Assembly: GCF_001482285.1 (NCBI RefSeq)
Contig: NZ_LOEP01000032.1
Span: forward strand, 224,141-288,140
Direction: 5' to 3'
DNA: 64,000 bases
Source: Haloferax sp. Q22
GTDB taxonomy: Archaea > Halobacteriota > Halobacteria > Halobacteriales > Haloferacaceae
A program made the translations under genes and the position numbers. Positions 32,861 to 40,749 of the stretch are shown piece by piece (the first letter of the stretch is position 1; each line of letters starts with the position of its first letter). A model generated the notes under the pieces. That model saw nothing but the letters and a program-made list of their open reading frames with translations. It was not told where the DNA came from and did not search any database.

Positions 32861-32891
32861 TATTTTAACGCTGCCCGGGCTTTTTGGCCCG
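32861..32891. other. TATA-like box plus hairpin in the 240-bp MscS-ZIP gap
   Basis: TATTTTAAC (32861-32869) is followed by CGGGC-TTTTTG-GCCCG (32876-32891), a perfect 5-bp stem with a T-rich loop. The pair could be a transcription terminator for the MscS-like gene or part of a small RNA; no ORF covers it. Confidence 0.25.
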
Positions 32892-32929
32892 TCTAAACCA
32901 TATGGGGCCTTCTACGGGACATTCAATTG

Positions 32930-32946
32930 TTTAGGTAAGCCAAAAA
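32930..32946. promoter_or_regulatory. Candidate metalloregulator (DtxR/SirR-like) operator before ZIP gene
   Basis: TTTAGGTAAGCCAAAAA is an imperfect palindrome (TTTAGG/CCAAAA, 5 of 6 pairs) that resembles the TTAGG-N-CCTAA boxes used by DtxR/MntR/Idr-type Fe/Mn repressors. It lies 20 bp upstream of the TATA-like box of the metal transporter gene. The role is inferred from similarity plus context. Confidence 0.5.
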
Positions 32947-32961
32947 TATCTGTGATATGAT

Positions 32962-32970
32962 AATACTTAT
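32962..32970 (+). promoter_or_regulatory. TATA-like box of the ZIP transporter gene
   Basis: AATACTTAT centred about 29 bp before the ATG at 32995; this supports that start over the in-frame codon at 32980. Confidence 0.45.
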
Positions 32971-32994
32971 CGGCACCGAGTGGCTACGTTCGGT

Positions 32995-33792
32995 ATGGAC
33001 CAGTTTGCCGCTCTCGCGTTCGTCTTTCTCGCCGGGCTCGTCACGGCCATCGCCACCGGTCTCGGCGCGATTCCGTTCTTCTTCGTCTCGGACGTGAGCG
33101 ACCGCTGGAACGTGGCGCTGTGGGGCATCGCCTCGGGCATCATGGTGTCGGCGTCGCTGTTCGGGCTCGTCTTCGAGGGGCTCGCTAACGGGACGCCGCT
33201 CCAACTCGGTATCGGGATGCTCGCGGGCGTCGCGCTCGTCCTCGTCGCCCACCACGTCATCGAGGGTGCGGAGGTCAACCCGAAGCAGTACGAGGAGGCC
33301 GACTTCCGTAAACTGCTGTTGATTCTCGGCATCCTCACCGTCCACAGTTTCCCCGAGGGCGTCGCCGTCGGCGTCTCCTTCGCCGACCTCGGCCTCGACG
33401 GCGGTTTCCAGCTGTTCGGCTTCGTCGTCCCGCTGCTCGCGGTGTTCATGACTATCGCCATCTCGATTCACAACGTCCCCGAGGGGCTCGCCATCTCCAT
33501 CCCGCTGCGATCGATGAACGTCTCGAACTGGAAGCTCGTCTGGTGGGCTATCTTCTCCAGTCTGCCTCAGCCCATCGGCGCGGTCATCGCCTTCTACTTC
33601 GTCCGCATCGCCCGGGAGTTCCTCCCGTTCGGCTTCGGCTTCGCCGCGGGCGCGATGGTCTTTCTCGTCCTCACGGAGTTCATCCCCGAGGCGCTCGAAC
33701 TCGGCGAGCGCCTCCCGCGCGGCGGTCGGGCCGAACTGCTCGCGGGGCTCGTCGCCGGCTTCGTCATCATGGTCCCGCTGGCGTTCATCTGA
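32995..33792 (+). CDS. ZIP family divalent metal transporter
   Basis: Eight-helix membrane transporter of 265 aa importing Zn2+, Fe2+, Mn2+ or similar. Seen: the helix IV metal motif HSFPEGVAVGVSF (about residue 118), the helix V motif ISIHNVPEGLAISIPL (about 160) and MVFLVLTEFIPEALE (about 222), which carry the conserved His/Glu ligands of the ZupT/GufA-like group. The His-rich cytoplasmic loop between helices III and IV is replaced by an acidic segment. A metalloregulator-like palindrome and a TATA box precede it, suggesting repression when the metal is abundant. Confidence 0.92.
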   Translation: MDQFAALAFVFLAGLVTAIATGLGAIPFFFVSDVSDRWNVALWGIASGIMVSASLFGLVFEGLANGTPLQLGIGMLAGVALVLVAHHVIEGAEVNPKQYEEADFRKLLLILGILTVHSFPEGVAVGVSFADLGLDGGFQLFGFVVPLLAVFMTIAISIHNVPEGLAISIPLRSMNVSNWKLVWWAIFSSLPQPIGAVIAFYFVRIAREFLPFGFGFAAGAMVFLVLTEFIPEALELGERLPRGGRAELLAGLVAGFVIMVPLAFI

Positions 33793-33887
33793 GCGTGGCG
33801 GACCCGTCACGACGGCTCAGACGCCCGGCTCTCGCCTTCGACTCGGAACGGCAGAGAAAACAGCGAACTGCGAGCCGCGAATGCGGC

Positions 33888-34172
33888 TTAGTGCGAGTGG
33901 CCGAGCGCGTCCGAGAGCGGGACGCCGAAGCGGTCCTCGAACAGCTCTTCCATCTTCTCGTTGATTTCGGCGATGTCGGCCGGCGCGCCGCCTTCGCTGT
34001 GGTGAGCGACGACGTGTGCCTGCTGTGCGAACGCCTGCACGACGACGTCGGCGACGACGTCGGTCGGGTCTTCGCCCTGCTCCGAGAAGATGTCGACGAG
34101 GCCCGCGGGGAGTTCCAGCGCTTCGGTGTCTCCGTCCGGTCCCTCGATGGTGTACGTCTCAGTTTCGACCAT
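33888..34172 (-). CDS. Small conserved haloarchaeal protein (DUF7545-like)
   Basis: A 94-aa acidic soluble protein with a beta-strand start (VETETYTIEGPDGDTEALELPAGLVDIFSEQGE) and two helices ending in GVPLSDALGHSH. It has several histidines (HVVAHHSEGG, GHSH) that could bind metal, and it lies next to, and convergent with, the ZIP transporter gene. No known catalytic motif. The ATG at 34172 is chosen; 32 more upstream codons look non-coding. Confidence 0.7.
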   Translation of the reverse strand: MVETETYTIEGPDGDTEALELPAGLVDIFSEQGEDPTDVVADVVVQAFAQQAHVVAHHSEGGAPADIAEINEKMEELFEDRFGVPLSDALGHSH

Positions 34173-34298
34173 GCCACCACGTGGGGTCGGCCGCGGGTTA
34201 AGGCTTGAGTTTGCGGGCGCGTCGGGTCCCGCGCGAGCGACCCGGACGCCCCGAGTGCGCCGACTCACGAGTGGCGGCCGAGCGGCGTCCGCGTCCCC

Positions 34299-35054
34299 TC
34301 AGTCGGTCCGCGGAATCGCCACCGTTCCCGCCGCGAAAAAGGCGACTGCGAGCGCCGCGAGCACCGCGAGGTTCGTGAGCCAGTCGCCGCCGCCGTAGGT
34401 GAGCGCCCGGACGCCGCGGGCGAAGTACGTGAGCGGCGAGAGGTTCAGCGCCGGGACGAACCACGCCGGCAGCAGGTCGGGCGTCACGAACGTCTCCGAG
34501 AGGAACAACAGGGGAAGCGCGATGGCGTTGCTCGCGGCGATGACGCCGTCTTGCGAGTCGGCGACGCTCCCGATGACGGCCCCGAGGCCGCAAAAGAGCG
34601 TCACGCCGAGCGCGACGAAGGGGACGATGGCGAGCGTCGCGGGCCGCAGCGGAATCGACGCCCCAGTCACGAGCGCCGACAGCGCGAGGAGCAACAGCGC
34701 CGCGAGACCGATGACGACGACGTTGACGAGCGAGTGCGCGAGAAGCCACTCGGCGCGGGACAGCGGCGTCGTCGCCAGCTTCTCGAAGCGACTTCCCTCG
34801 CGGTGGCGGGCGATGGTGCTGCCGACCCGCGACAGCGGGGTGAACAGCACGACGACCGCGAGGTAGCCGGCGATGTAGTACTCCTTCGGCTCGGCGAACA
34901 GGCCGCCGCCGGTCGGCTGGGTCTGCACGAGCGCCCCGAAGATAACGACGATGATGGCGGGGAAGAAGAACGTGAAGAAGACCGCCGTCCGCCGCCGGAG
35001 GAACGCGTGCCACGAGGCGACGAACTCCGAGCGGACGCGGGCGGCGAGGCTCAT
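34299..35054 (-). CDS. ABC-2 type transporter permease
   Basis: Six-helix membrane subunit of 251 aa. Seen: a cytoplasmic start VRSEFVASWHAFLRRRTAVFFTFFFPAIIVVIFGALVQ, the loop IARHREGSRFEKLATTPLSRAEWLLAHSL typical of ABC-2/DrrB exporters, and a re-entrant LFLSETFVTPDLLPAWFVPALNLSPLTYF segment. The start overlaps the stop of the upstream ATPase gene by 4 nt. Such pairs export drugs, lipids or polysaccharides; the substrate is unknown. Confidence 0.9.
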   Translation of the reverse strand: MSLAARVRSEFVASWHAFLRRRTAVFFTFFFPAIIVVIFGALVQTQPTGGGLFAEPKEYYIAGYLAVVVLFTPLSRVGSTIARHREGSRFEKLATTPLSRAEWLLAHSLVNVVVIGLAALLLLALSALVTGASIPLRPATLAIVPFVALGVTLFCGLGAVIGSVADSQDGVIAASNAIALPLLFLSETFVTPDLLPAWFVPALNLSPLTYFARGVRALTYGGGDWLTNLAVLAALAVAFFAAGTVAIPRTD

Positions 35055-35998
35055 CTGTCACCTCCGACCGCGGCGGCCGCGGCTGGCCGGGCCGCCTCGA
35101 ACTGCTCACCGGTCAGAGAGAGGTAGACCTCTTCGAGACCGGGCTGCTTCCAGACGAGTGACTCGTAGACGACGCCCGCGTCGTCGAAGGCGGCGACCAC
35201 GTCGCCGATGTCGCGCGGGCCGACGCCGTGGACGGTGATGCCGTCTCCCGACACCGTCGCGTCGAGCGCGGCCGGGAGCGACACCGATTCGAGGGCCGCG
35301 TCGGCGTCATCGTCGGTTCGGACGACGAGTCGGCTCTCGCCGCCGTACTCGGCGACGAGGTCGTCCGGCCGGCCGACCGTGACGAGTTCGCCCGCGTTGA
35401 GCAGGCCCACGCGGTCGGCGAGGCGCTCTATCTCCTCCATCGAGTGGCTGGTGAGAAACACCGTCGTCCCACCGGCGGCGAGGTCTTCGACGAGTCCCCA
35501 CAGCGACCGGCGGCCCGCCGGGTCGATGCCGGTGGTTGGTTCGTCCAAGAACAGCACGTCGGGGTCGTTGACGAGCGTCAGCGCGATGCAGGTGCGGCGC
35601 TGTTGGCCGCCCGAGAGGTTCTCGTACCACGTGTCGGCGGCGTCGGCGAGGCCGACCTCGTCGAGCACCGCGTCGGGGTTGCGGGCGTCGTCGTAGAGCC
35701 CCGCGTAGTAGGCCACGAGTTCGCGGGCGGAGAGCCGACCCGCGGGCCGGAACTCCTGCGGGAGGACGCCGAGACGCTGGCGGTCCACCTCGGTCGGGTC
35801 GCGCCCGAGGATGGCCGCCGACCCCGAGTCCACTGCGGTCGTGCCCGTGAGGGCGCGAACCAGCGTCGTCTTCCCCGCGCCGTTCGGACCGATGAGGCCG
35901 AAGACCTCCCCCTCGGCGACCGACAGGGAGACGCCCGAAAGCGCCTCCACGTCGCCGTAGGACTTCCTGAGGCCGTCGGCGGCGAGTACCTCGTCCAT
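35051..35998 (-). CDS. ABC transporter ATP-binding protein (DrrA/CcmA type)
   Basis: ATPase of 315 aa that drives the ABC-2 permease. Seen: Walker A GLIGPNGAGKTTLVRAL (about residue 35), signature NLSGGQQRRTCIALTL (about 133), Walker B DVLFLDEPTTGIDPAGRRSLW and switch His in LTSHSMEEIERLADR. A C-terminal regulatory extension (about 225-310) with two ACT-like halves, as in DrrA, includes GDGITVHGVGPRDIGDVV. The ATG at 35998 was chosen because the ABC fold begins there; the frame to 36157 is non-coding leader. It is divergent from the sugar dehydrogenase gene. Confidence 0.93.
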   Translation of the reverse strand: MDEVLAADGLRKSYGDVEALSGVSLSVAEGEVFGLIGPNGAGKTTLVRALTGTTAVDSGSAAILGRDPTEVDRQRLGVLPQEFRPAGRLSARELVAYYAGLYDDARNPDAVLDEVGLADAADTWYENLSGGQQRRTCIALTLVNDPDVLFLDEPTTGIDPAGRRSLWGLVEDLAAGGTTVFLTSHSMEEIERLADRVGLLNAGELVTVGRPDDLVAEYGGESRLVVRTDDDADAALESVSLPAALDATVSGDGITVHGVGPRDIGDVVAAFDDAGVVYESLVWKQPGLEEVYLSLTGEQFEAARPAAAAAVGGDR

Positions 35999-36136
35999 GT
36001 CGTATCCGTCGTCACTATCGGGTGGTAAGGGATTCGGAATCGCCGCTCGATTCGAGTCGCGGGGCGGGGCGAACGAGGAGTCCTCTCCGGCCCGACCGTA
36101 GCAAGCCTTACTCCGGTCGCGCCGTTCTACGTTGAC

Positions 36137-37531
36137 ATGAACGGTTCCCGACGCCACTTCCTCGCCGCGACCGGCGCGACCCTCCTCGGCGGTCTCGCGG
36201 GCTGTGCGAGCGCGCCGACCGACGACGGCGCTGGCGGAACGACTGACAGCGACGCGACATCCGACGACACCGATAGCTCGACCGCGACCACGGATGCCGG
36301 GGGTGGCGGCTCCCTCTCGGGCCTCGAAGTCGCCTACGAGACGCTAGCGACCGGGTTTGCCTCGCCGGTCGACGTGGCCATTCCCGAGGCGTTCGGCGGG
36401 AGCCGACGGTTCGTCGTGGACCAGCCCGGTCGAATCTGGCTCCACGACGACTCGGGACTACAGAGCGAGCCCTATCTCGACATCACCGACCGCGTCGTCG
36501 ACCTCAGCGGCTACGACGAACGCGGCTTCCTCGGCGTCGCCTTCCACCCCGAGTTCGCCGACGACGGGCGGCTCTACCTCCGGTACAGCGCCCCGCGACG
36601 CTCCGGGACTCCCTCCAACTACAGCCACACGTTCGTCCTGAGTGAACTGACGGTCGACCCCGAGGCGACGACCGTCTCGGCCGACTCCGAGCGGACGCTG
36701 CTCGAACTCCCCGAACCCCAGTCGAACCACAACGCCGGAGCCGTCGCGTTCGGCCCGGACGGCTACCTCTACGTCGCCACGGGCGACGGCGGCGGCGCGA
36801 ACGACGAGGGTCGCGGCCACGTCGACGACTGGTACGACGCGGTCCCGGGCGGCAACGGGCAGGACGTGACCGAGAACCTCCTCGGGAGCGTCCTCCGCAT
36901 CGACGTGGACTCGACCGGCGGCGTCTCCGGCGACGACGACCGACCTTACGGGGTTCCCGAGGACAACCCGCTCGTCGGCTCCGACGGCCGCGACGAGCAG
37001 TACGCGTGGGGGCTCAGAAACCCGTGGCGGCTCTCGTTCGACGGCGAAGACTGCTACGTCGCCGACGTGGGACAGGGAGCGTGGGAGGAGGTGAATCTCT
37101 TGGAGCGCGGCGGCAACTACGGCTGGAACGTCCGCGAGGGCGCACACTGCTTCCGCGCCGACGACTGCCCGACCGAGACGCCCGACGGCGCGCCGCTCAT
37201 CGACCCGGTACTGGAGTACCCCCACAGCGGGGACGGTCCGTCTGGCGTGGCCGTCATCGGCGGGCACGTCTACCGCGGCGAGTCGATTCCGGCGCTCTCG
37301 GGCGCGTACGTCTTCGCCGACTGGCAGTCCGAGGGGAGACTGTTCGCCGCCCGCCCGAGCGAGTCGCGCCCGTGGGACATCGCTGAGATTCCCGTGGCGG
37401 ACCGCGACGACGGCGGGGCGAACGTCCTCGCGTTCGGCCGCGCCCCCGACGGCGAACTCTACGTCTGTACGAGCGGCCGACAGCTCGTGACCGGGTCGTC
37501 GGGCGCGCTGAACCGGCTGACCGGCGTTTGA
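36137..37531 (+). CDS. PQQ-dependent sugar dehydrogenase-like lipoprotein
   Basis: Exported six-bladed beta-propeller protein of 464 aa. The N-terminus NGSRRHFLAATGATLLGGLAGCASAP combines a twin-arginine motif (SRRHFL) with a lipobox (LAGC, Cys24), so it is a Tat-exported lipoprotein, with a Ser/Thr/Asp linker to about residue 60. Seen: GSRRFVVDQPGRIWL, RGFLGVAFHPEFADDGRLYLRYS, SNHNAGAVAFGPDGYLYVATGDGG, ENLLGSVLRID and YAWGLRNPWRLSFD, the GdhB/Asd motifs that surround the cofactor and catalytic His (in the SNHNAG segment). The substrate is probably an aldose sugar, but whether PQQ is made by this organism is unknown. Confidence 0.88.
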   Translation: MNGSRRHFLAATGATLLGGLAGCASAPTDDGAGGTTDSDATSDDTDSSTATTDAGGGGSLSGLEVAYETLATGFASPVDVAIPEAFGGSRRFVVDQPGRIWLHDDSGLQSEPYLDITDRVVDLSGYDERGFLGVAFHPEFADDGRLYLRYSAPRRSGTPSNYSHTFVLSELTVDPEATTVSADSERTLLELPEPQSNHNAGAVAFGPDGYLYVATGDGGGANDEGRGHVDDWYDAVPGGNGQDVTENLLGSVLRIDVDSTGGVSGDDDRPYGVPEDNPLVGSDGRDEQYAWGLRNPWRLSFDGEDCYVADVGQGAWEEVNLLERGGNYGWNVREGAHCFRADDCPTETPDGAPLIDPVLEYPHSGDGPSGVAVIGGHVYRGESIPALSGAYVFADWQSEGRLFAARPSESRPWDIAEIPVADRDDGGANVLAFGRAPDGELYVCTSGRQLVTGSSGALNRLTGV

Positions 37532-37570
37532 GGGTCGCCCCGGGCCACACTCGAAGCCGGAGCGGGGGCG

Positions 37571-38569
37571 TCAGGCGTCGCCGTCGACGTTGACCCGTCT
37601 GCCCGTCGTCGACGACTCGTAGGCCGCCTCGGTCAGGGCGGTTACGTGGAGGGCGTCCTCGGCCGGAATGGCGAGGTCGGCCTCGTCGCGCGCGGCGTCC
37701 ACGAAGTTCCGGAGCTTCTTCCGGGTCAACTCCTCGAAGTCGGGCGTCGGCGGCGTGGCGGTGTAGGTCGTTCCGCCCTCCGTCACCTCGATGGTCTCGC
37801 CGTCGAAGGCGACCATGCCCTCGGTGCCGATGACGCGGAGCGACTCGCCGGGTTCCGGGACGCTCTGTCCGTCGCCGGAGACGCCGACGCTCGCGGTGAG
37901 GTGGTCGCCGTCGCGGTCGAGGACGACCGCGAGCGCCGAGTTCACGTCCACGTCGTGGCCGCGGTGGTCGACTGCCGCGGCGACGGTCACCGGCGTCGAG
38001 CGCGTCACCCAGAGCATCGCGTCGAGGAGGTGCGACCCCGAGTCGTACAGTTGGCCGCCGCCCGAAAGCGACGGGTCGCCGCGCCACTCGTCTTTCGTCC
38101 AGCGAATCCACTCCTGTTCGAGGTGGCAGACCACCATGTGCGGGTCGCCGATGCGACCGCTGTCGATGACGCGCCGTAGTTCGTGGAACCGGGGGTCGAA
38201 GTGGCGCTGGTAGCCGACCGCGAGGGTGAGGCCGCGCTCCTCGGCGCGGTCGATGAGCGCCCGCGCGCCGCCGAGGTCGGTCACCATCGGCTTTTCGAGG
38301 TGGACGTGGAGGTCGGCATCGAGCGCCGCGAGCGCCTGGTCGAAGTGCTTCGTGTGCGGCGAGGCGATGGTCACCGCGTCGAGGAACTCGGCGTCCAGCA
38401 GTTCCTCGGTCGTCTCGTAGGTCGGCACGTCGAACTCGTCGCCGAACTTCTCGCGAACCTCGTCTGCGGGGTCGACGCCGGCGACGACGCGCACGCCCTC
38501 CAGTTCGTTGAGGAGGCGGCACTCCAGCACGCCGAGGCTTCCGAGTCCGATACCTGCGACTCTGAACAT
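37571..38569 (-). CDS. Gfo/Idh/MocA family NAD(P)-dependent oxidoreductase
   Basis: Cytoplasmic sugar or inositol dehydrogenase-like enzyme of 332 aa. Seen: Rossmann start RVAGIGLGSLGVLECRLLNEL, then VTIASPHTKHFDQALAALDADLHVHLEKPMVTD (the EKP motif, catalytic Lys about residue 95) and the HxxD-like region SGGGQLYDSGSHLLDAMLWV (about 178, conserved Asp and His). The ATG at 38569 starts exactly at the Rossmann strand; the longer upstream frame is Arg/Pro-rich non-coding. Substrate unknown. It may work with the adjacent sugar dehydrogenase lipoprotein and aldo/keto reductase in sugar oxidation. Confidence 0.9.
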   Translation of the reverse strand: MFRVAGIGLGSLGVLECRLLNELEGVRVVAGVDPADEVREKFGDEFDVPTYETTEELLDAEFLDAVTIASPHTKHFDQALAALDADLHVHLEKPMVTDLGGARALIDRAEERGLTLAVGYQRHFDPRFHELRRVIDSGRIGDPHMVVCHLEQEWIRWTKDEWRGDPSLSGGGQLYDSGSHLLDAMLWVTRSTPVTVAAAVDHRGHDVDVNSALAVVLDRDGDHLTASVGVSGDGQSVPEPGESLRVIGTEGMVAFDGETIEVTEGGTTYTATPPTPDFEELTRKKLRNFVDAARDEADLAIPAEDALHVTALTEAAYESSTTGRRVNVDGDA

Positions 38570-38648
38570 GCCGTACCAGTCGCGCGGAAGCCGCAAAAGC
38601 GTGCGGGCGAGTCGCAAGGGATTCCCGGGTGGCTCGTGTGTGTCGGGC

Positions 38649-38897
38649 ATGGACGACGCAGTCCTCCAGCGGTTCGCCGTCGTGCTCGCGTTGGTCGGTG
38701 TGGCCCTTCACCTCGCGGCCCTCGCCGAGAACCCGTCGCAGGGGTTCCTCACCATCGGGTTCGGGGTTCTCCTCCTCGCGCTCGCGCTCGGCGGCGCGCC
38801 GGTCACGCGCGAACTGTTCGAGGCAGACGCGAACCGTGCCGAAGCCGAGCAGGATACGACCCGCGCCGAATCGCCCGACGCCGACGGACAAAGCTGA
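38649..38897 (+). CDS. Small membrane protein of unknown function
   Basis: An 82-aa protein with two helices (about residues 8-26 and 33-50) and an acidic, Ala-rich disordered tail. It is divergent from the Gfo/Idh/MocA gene and 52 nt upstream of the aldo/keto reductase start. No family recognised. Confidence 0.6.
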   Translation: MDDAVLQRFAVVLALVGVALHLAALAENPSQGFLTIGFGVLLLALALGGAPVTRELFEADANRAEAEQDTTRAESPDADGQS

Positions 38898-38949
38898 ACC
38901 TCTCGCCGCTACTCGCACCCTTTAGTCGCCGGCCGTCGTGACATCGACC

Positions 38950-39972
38950 ATGAGCCTCGACTATCGACGACTCGGGTCGACCGGCACCCGCGTCTCGGAA
39001 CTGTGCTTCGGCACGTGGCGATTCGGTCGAAAGAGCAGCGGCGTCCTGGAGACCGACGAGGAGGAGGCCCACGAACTCCTCGACGCGTTCGAGGAGCGCG
39101 GTGGGAACTTCATCGACACCGCCAACGTCTACGGCAACCCGAACGGCACGTCCGAGGAGTACATCGGTAACTGGCTGGCCGAGCGCGACCGCGAGGACTA
39201 CGTGCTCGCCTCGAAGGTGTACTTCCCGTTCGACGAGGACAACCCTAACGGGCGCGGCCTCTCGCGGACGCACATCCGCAACCAAATCGAGGGGACGCTC
39301 GACCGCCTCGACACCGACTACCTCGACCTCTACTACATCCACCGCTGGGACGAGGAGACGCCCATCGAGGAGACGCTCCGGGCGCTCAACGGCCTCGTCG
39401 AGGAGGGGAAAGTCAACTACCTCGGCGCGTCCACGATGGCCTCCTGGCAGCTCACGAAGGCGCTGTGGAAGTCCGACGTCAACGACTACGCCCGATTCGA
39501 CGTGACTCAGCCGCTGTTCCACGCCGGCTACTACGAGGACGTGAAAGACTACCTCGACGTGTGCGGCGACCAGGACATCGCGGTCTGTCCGTACTCGCCG
39601 CTCGCGGGCGGCTTCCTCACGGGCAAGTACGAGCGCGCCGACTCCGACGACCCGACTGAGTACGTCGCGCCCGACGGCGCGCGCGGGTCGTTCGACGAGC
39701 GGTTCGACCGGTTCTACGTCTCCGAGCGCGGCTGGAAGGTGCTCGACGAGATTCGCGCCGTCGCCGACGAGGTCGACGCCAGCCCCGCGCAGGTCGCGCT
39801 CCGCTGGCTGATGGACTACCCCGAGGCGACCGTCGTTCCCATCGTCGGCGCGCGGACGACCGAGCAACTCGACGAGAACGTCGGCGCGGCCGACGTGGAC
39901 ATCTCGTCCGACCAGTGGGAGCGCATCATGAACGCCCGCTACGACGAAGACGGTCGGCGCTGGGGCCACTAA
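38950..39972 (+). CDS. Aldo/keto reductase
   Basis: NAD(P)H-dependent reductase of 340 aa with a TIM-barrel fold. Seen catalytic tetrad: Asp and Tyr in NFIDTANVYGNPNGTSEEYIG (D about 48, Y about 53), Lys in YVLASKVYFP (about 82) and His in YYIHRWDEETP (about 125). The C-terminal cofactor region has SPAQVALRWLMDYPEATVVPIVGARTTEQL. It belongs to the AKR11/YajO-Tas-like group. A CTTTAG TATA-like element lies 27 bp before the ATG. Substrate unknown. Confidence 0.92.
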   Translation: MSLDYRRLGSTGTRVSELCFGTWRFGRKSSGVLETDEEEAHELLDAFEERGGNFIDTANVYGNPNGTSEEYIGNWLAERDREDYVLASKVYFPFDEDNPNGRGLSRTHIRNQIEGTLDRLDTDYLDLYYIHRWDEETPIEETLRALNGLVEEGKVNYLGASTMASWQLTKALWKSDVNDYARFDVTQPLFHAGYYEDVKDYLDVCGDQDIAVCPYSPLAGGFLTGKYERADSDDPTEYVAPDGARGSFDERFDRFYVSERGWKVLDEIRAVADEVDASPAQVALRWLMDYPEATVVPIVGARTTEQLDENVGAADVDISSDQWERIMNARYDEDGRRWGH

Positions 39973-40032
39973 GCGACCGCGGGCGACCGGCGACCGGACA
40001 CCGACCGCGGCTTCCGTGGCTTTCGACTCTTT

Positions 40033-40437
40033 TCACGCGATGCCGAGGTCCCGCAGGAAGTCGCAGACGACGTGGACGTAGAGCACGACCGCGAGGAACG
40101 CCGCGAGCGACCCGACTCCCGAGAGCGCGAGCGCGCCGACCGCGACGCCGCCGACGAGGTGGTGGCTCAGGAGGCGCTTCCGGTCGAACTCGGTGTCGAA
40201 CTCCTCGAACACTTGCTCTTGGTCGAGCAGGCCGACCCGCGGATTCGTCACCGCGAGCCGCAGGTTCGCCCAGTCACCGCGCTGGACGCGGGCGATGACG
40301 AAGTGGTCGAGGTCGATGAAGACGCTCACGAGGACCGCGCCAGCGACGAGAAGCGGCAGGCTCCCCGGCGGGTCCACGGCGAGCGCGGCGGCCGTGCCGG
40401 CAACCGCGCCGACGACGGCGTGTTCGAGTGATTTCAC
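40033..40437 (-). CDS. Membrane protein related to DUF457-type metal-dependent hydrolases
   Basis: A 134-aa integral membrane protein. Seen: HAVVGAVAGTAAALAV at the N-terminus, LVSVFIDLDHFVIARVQRGD (an Asp-Leu-Asp-His motif, about residue 44), RLLSHHLVGGVAVGALAL with paired His, and VVLYVHVVCDFLRD at the end. The set of H/D residues at membrane ends is like YdjM/DUF457 membrane hydrolases, but shorter than their usual 170+ aa. Substrate unknown. Confidence 0.7.
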   Translation of the reverse strand: MKSLEHAVVGAVAGTAAALAVDPPGSLPLLVAGAVLVSVFIDLDHFVIARVQRGDWANLRLAVTNPRVGLLDQEQVFEEFDTEFDRKRLLSHHLVGGVAVGALALSGVGSLAAFLAVVLYVHVVCDFLRDLGIA

Positions 40438-40448
40438 GGGTCTCCCGA

Positions 40449-40682
40449 TCAGCCGACGTGCGGGCGGACCCGCCGGAGCACGAGGTCCGGGTCGAACGCG
40501 TCTTCCGACTTGTCCCAGACGCGCTCGCCGTCGACGGTGACGGTGAGGACGCCGTGGTCGCCCGTGACGAGCGCCACGCGGTCGAGGCGGTCGCCGAACT
40601 GTTCGAGCAGCGCGTGCTGTAGCTCCTCGGCGCGGTCGAGGAACCCACAGGGGACGCAGTATTCGATTTCGACCTCGGTCAT
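40449..40682 (-). CDS. Rdx/SelW-like thioredoxin-fold protein
   Basis: A 77-aa protein of the SelT/SelW/SelH (Rdx) family. Seen: the redox motif CVPC at Cys9-Cys12 right after the first strand (VEIEYCVPCGFLDRAEEL), then GDHGVLTVTVDGERVWDKSEDAFDPDLVLRRVRPHVG, the conserved C-terminal part that includes a W-x-K motif. In animals the second Cys is selenocysteine; here both are Cys. It probably mediates thiol-disulfide exchange. It precedes the membrane-protein gene by 11 nt on the minus strand and may share its mRNA. Confidence 0.85.
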   Translation of the reverse strand: MTEVEIEYCVPCGFLDRAEELQHALLEQFGDRLDRVALVTGDHGVLTVTVDGERVWDKSEDAFDPDLVLRRVRPHVG

Positions 40683-40749
40683 GTCCGGACGTTCACGGCG
40701 CGCGGGTAAAAGCGAGGGGGCGGACCGCGAGCGTGCCGAGGCGACGCGA

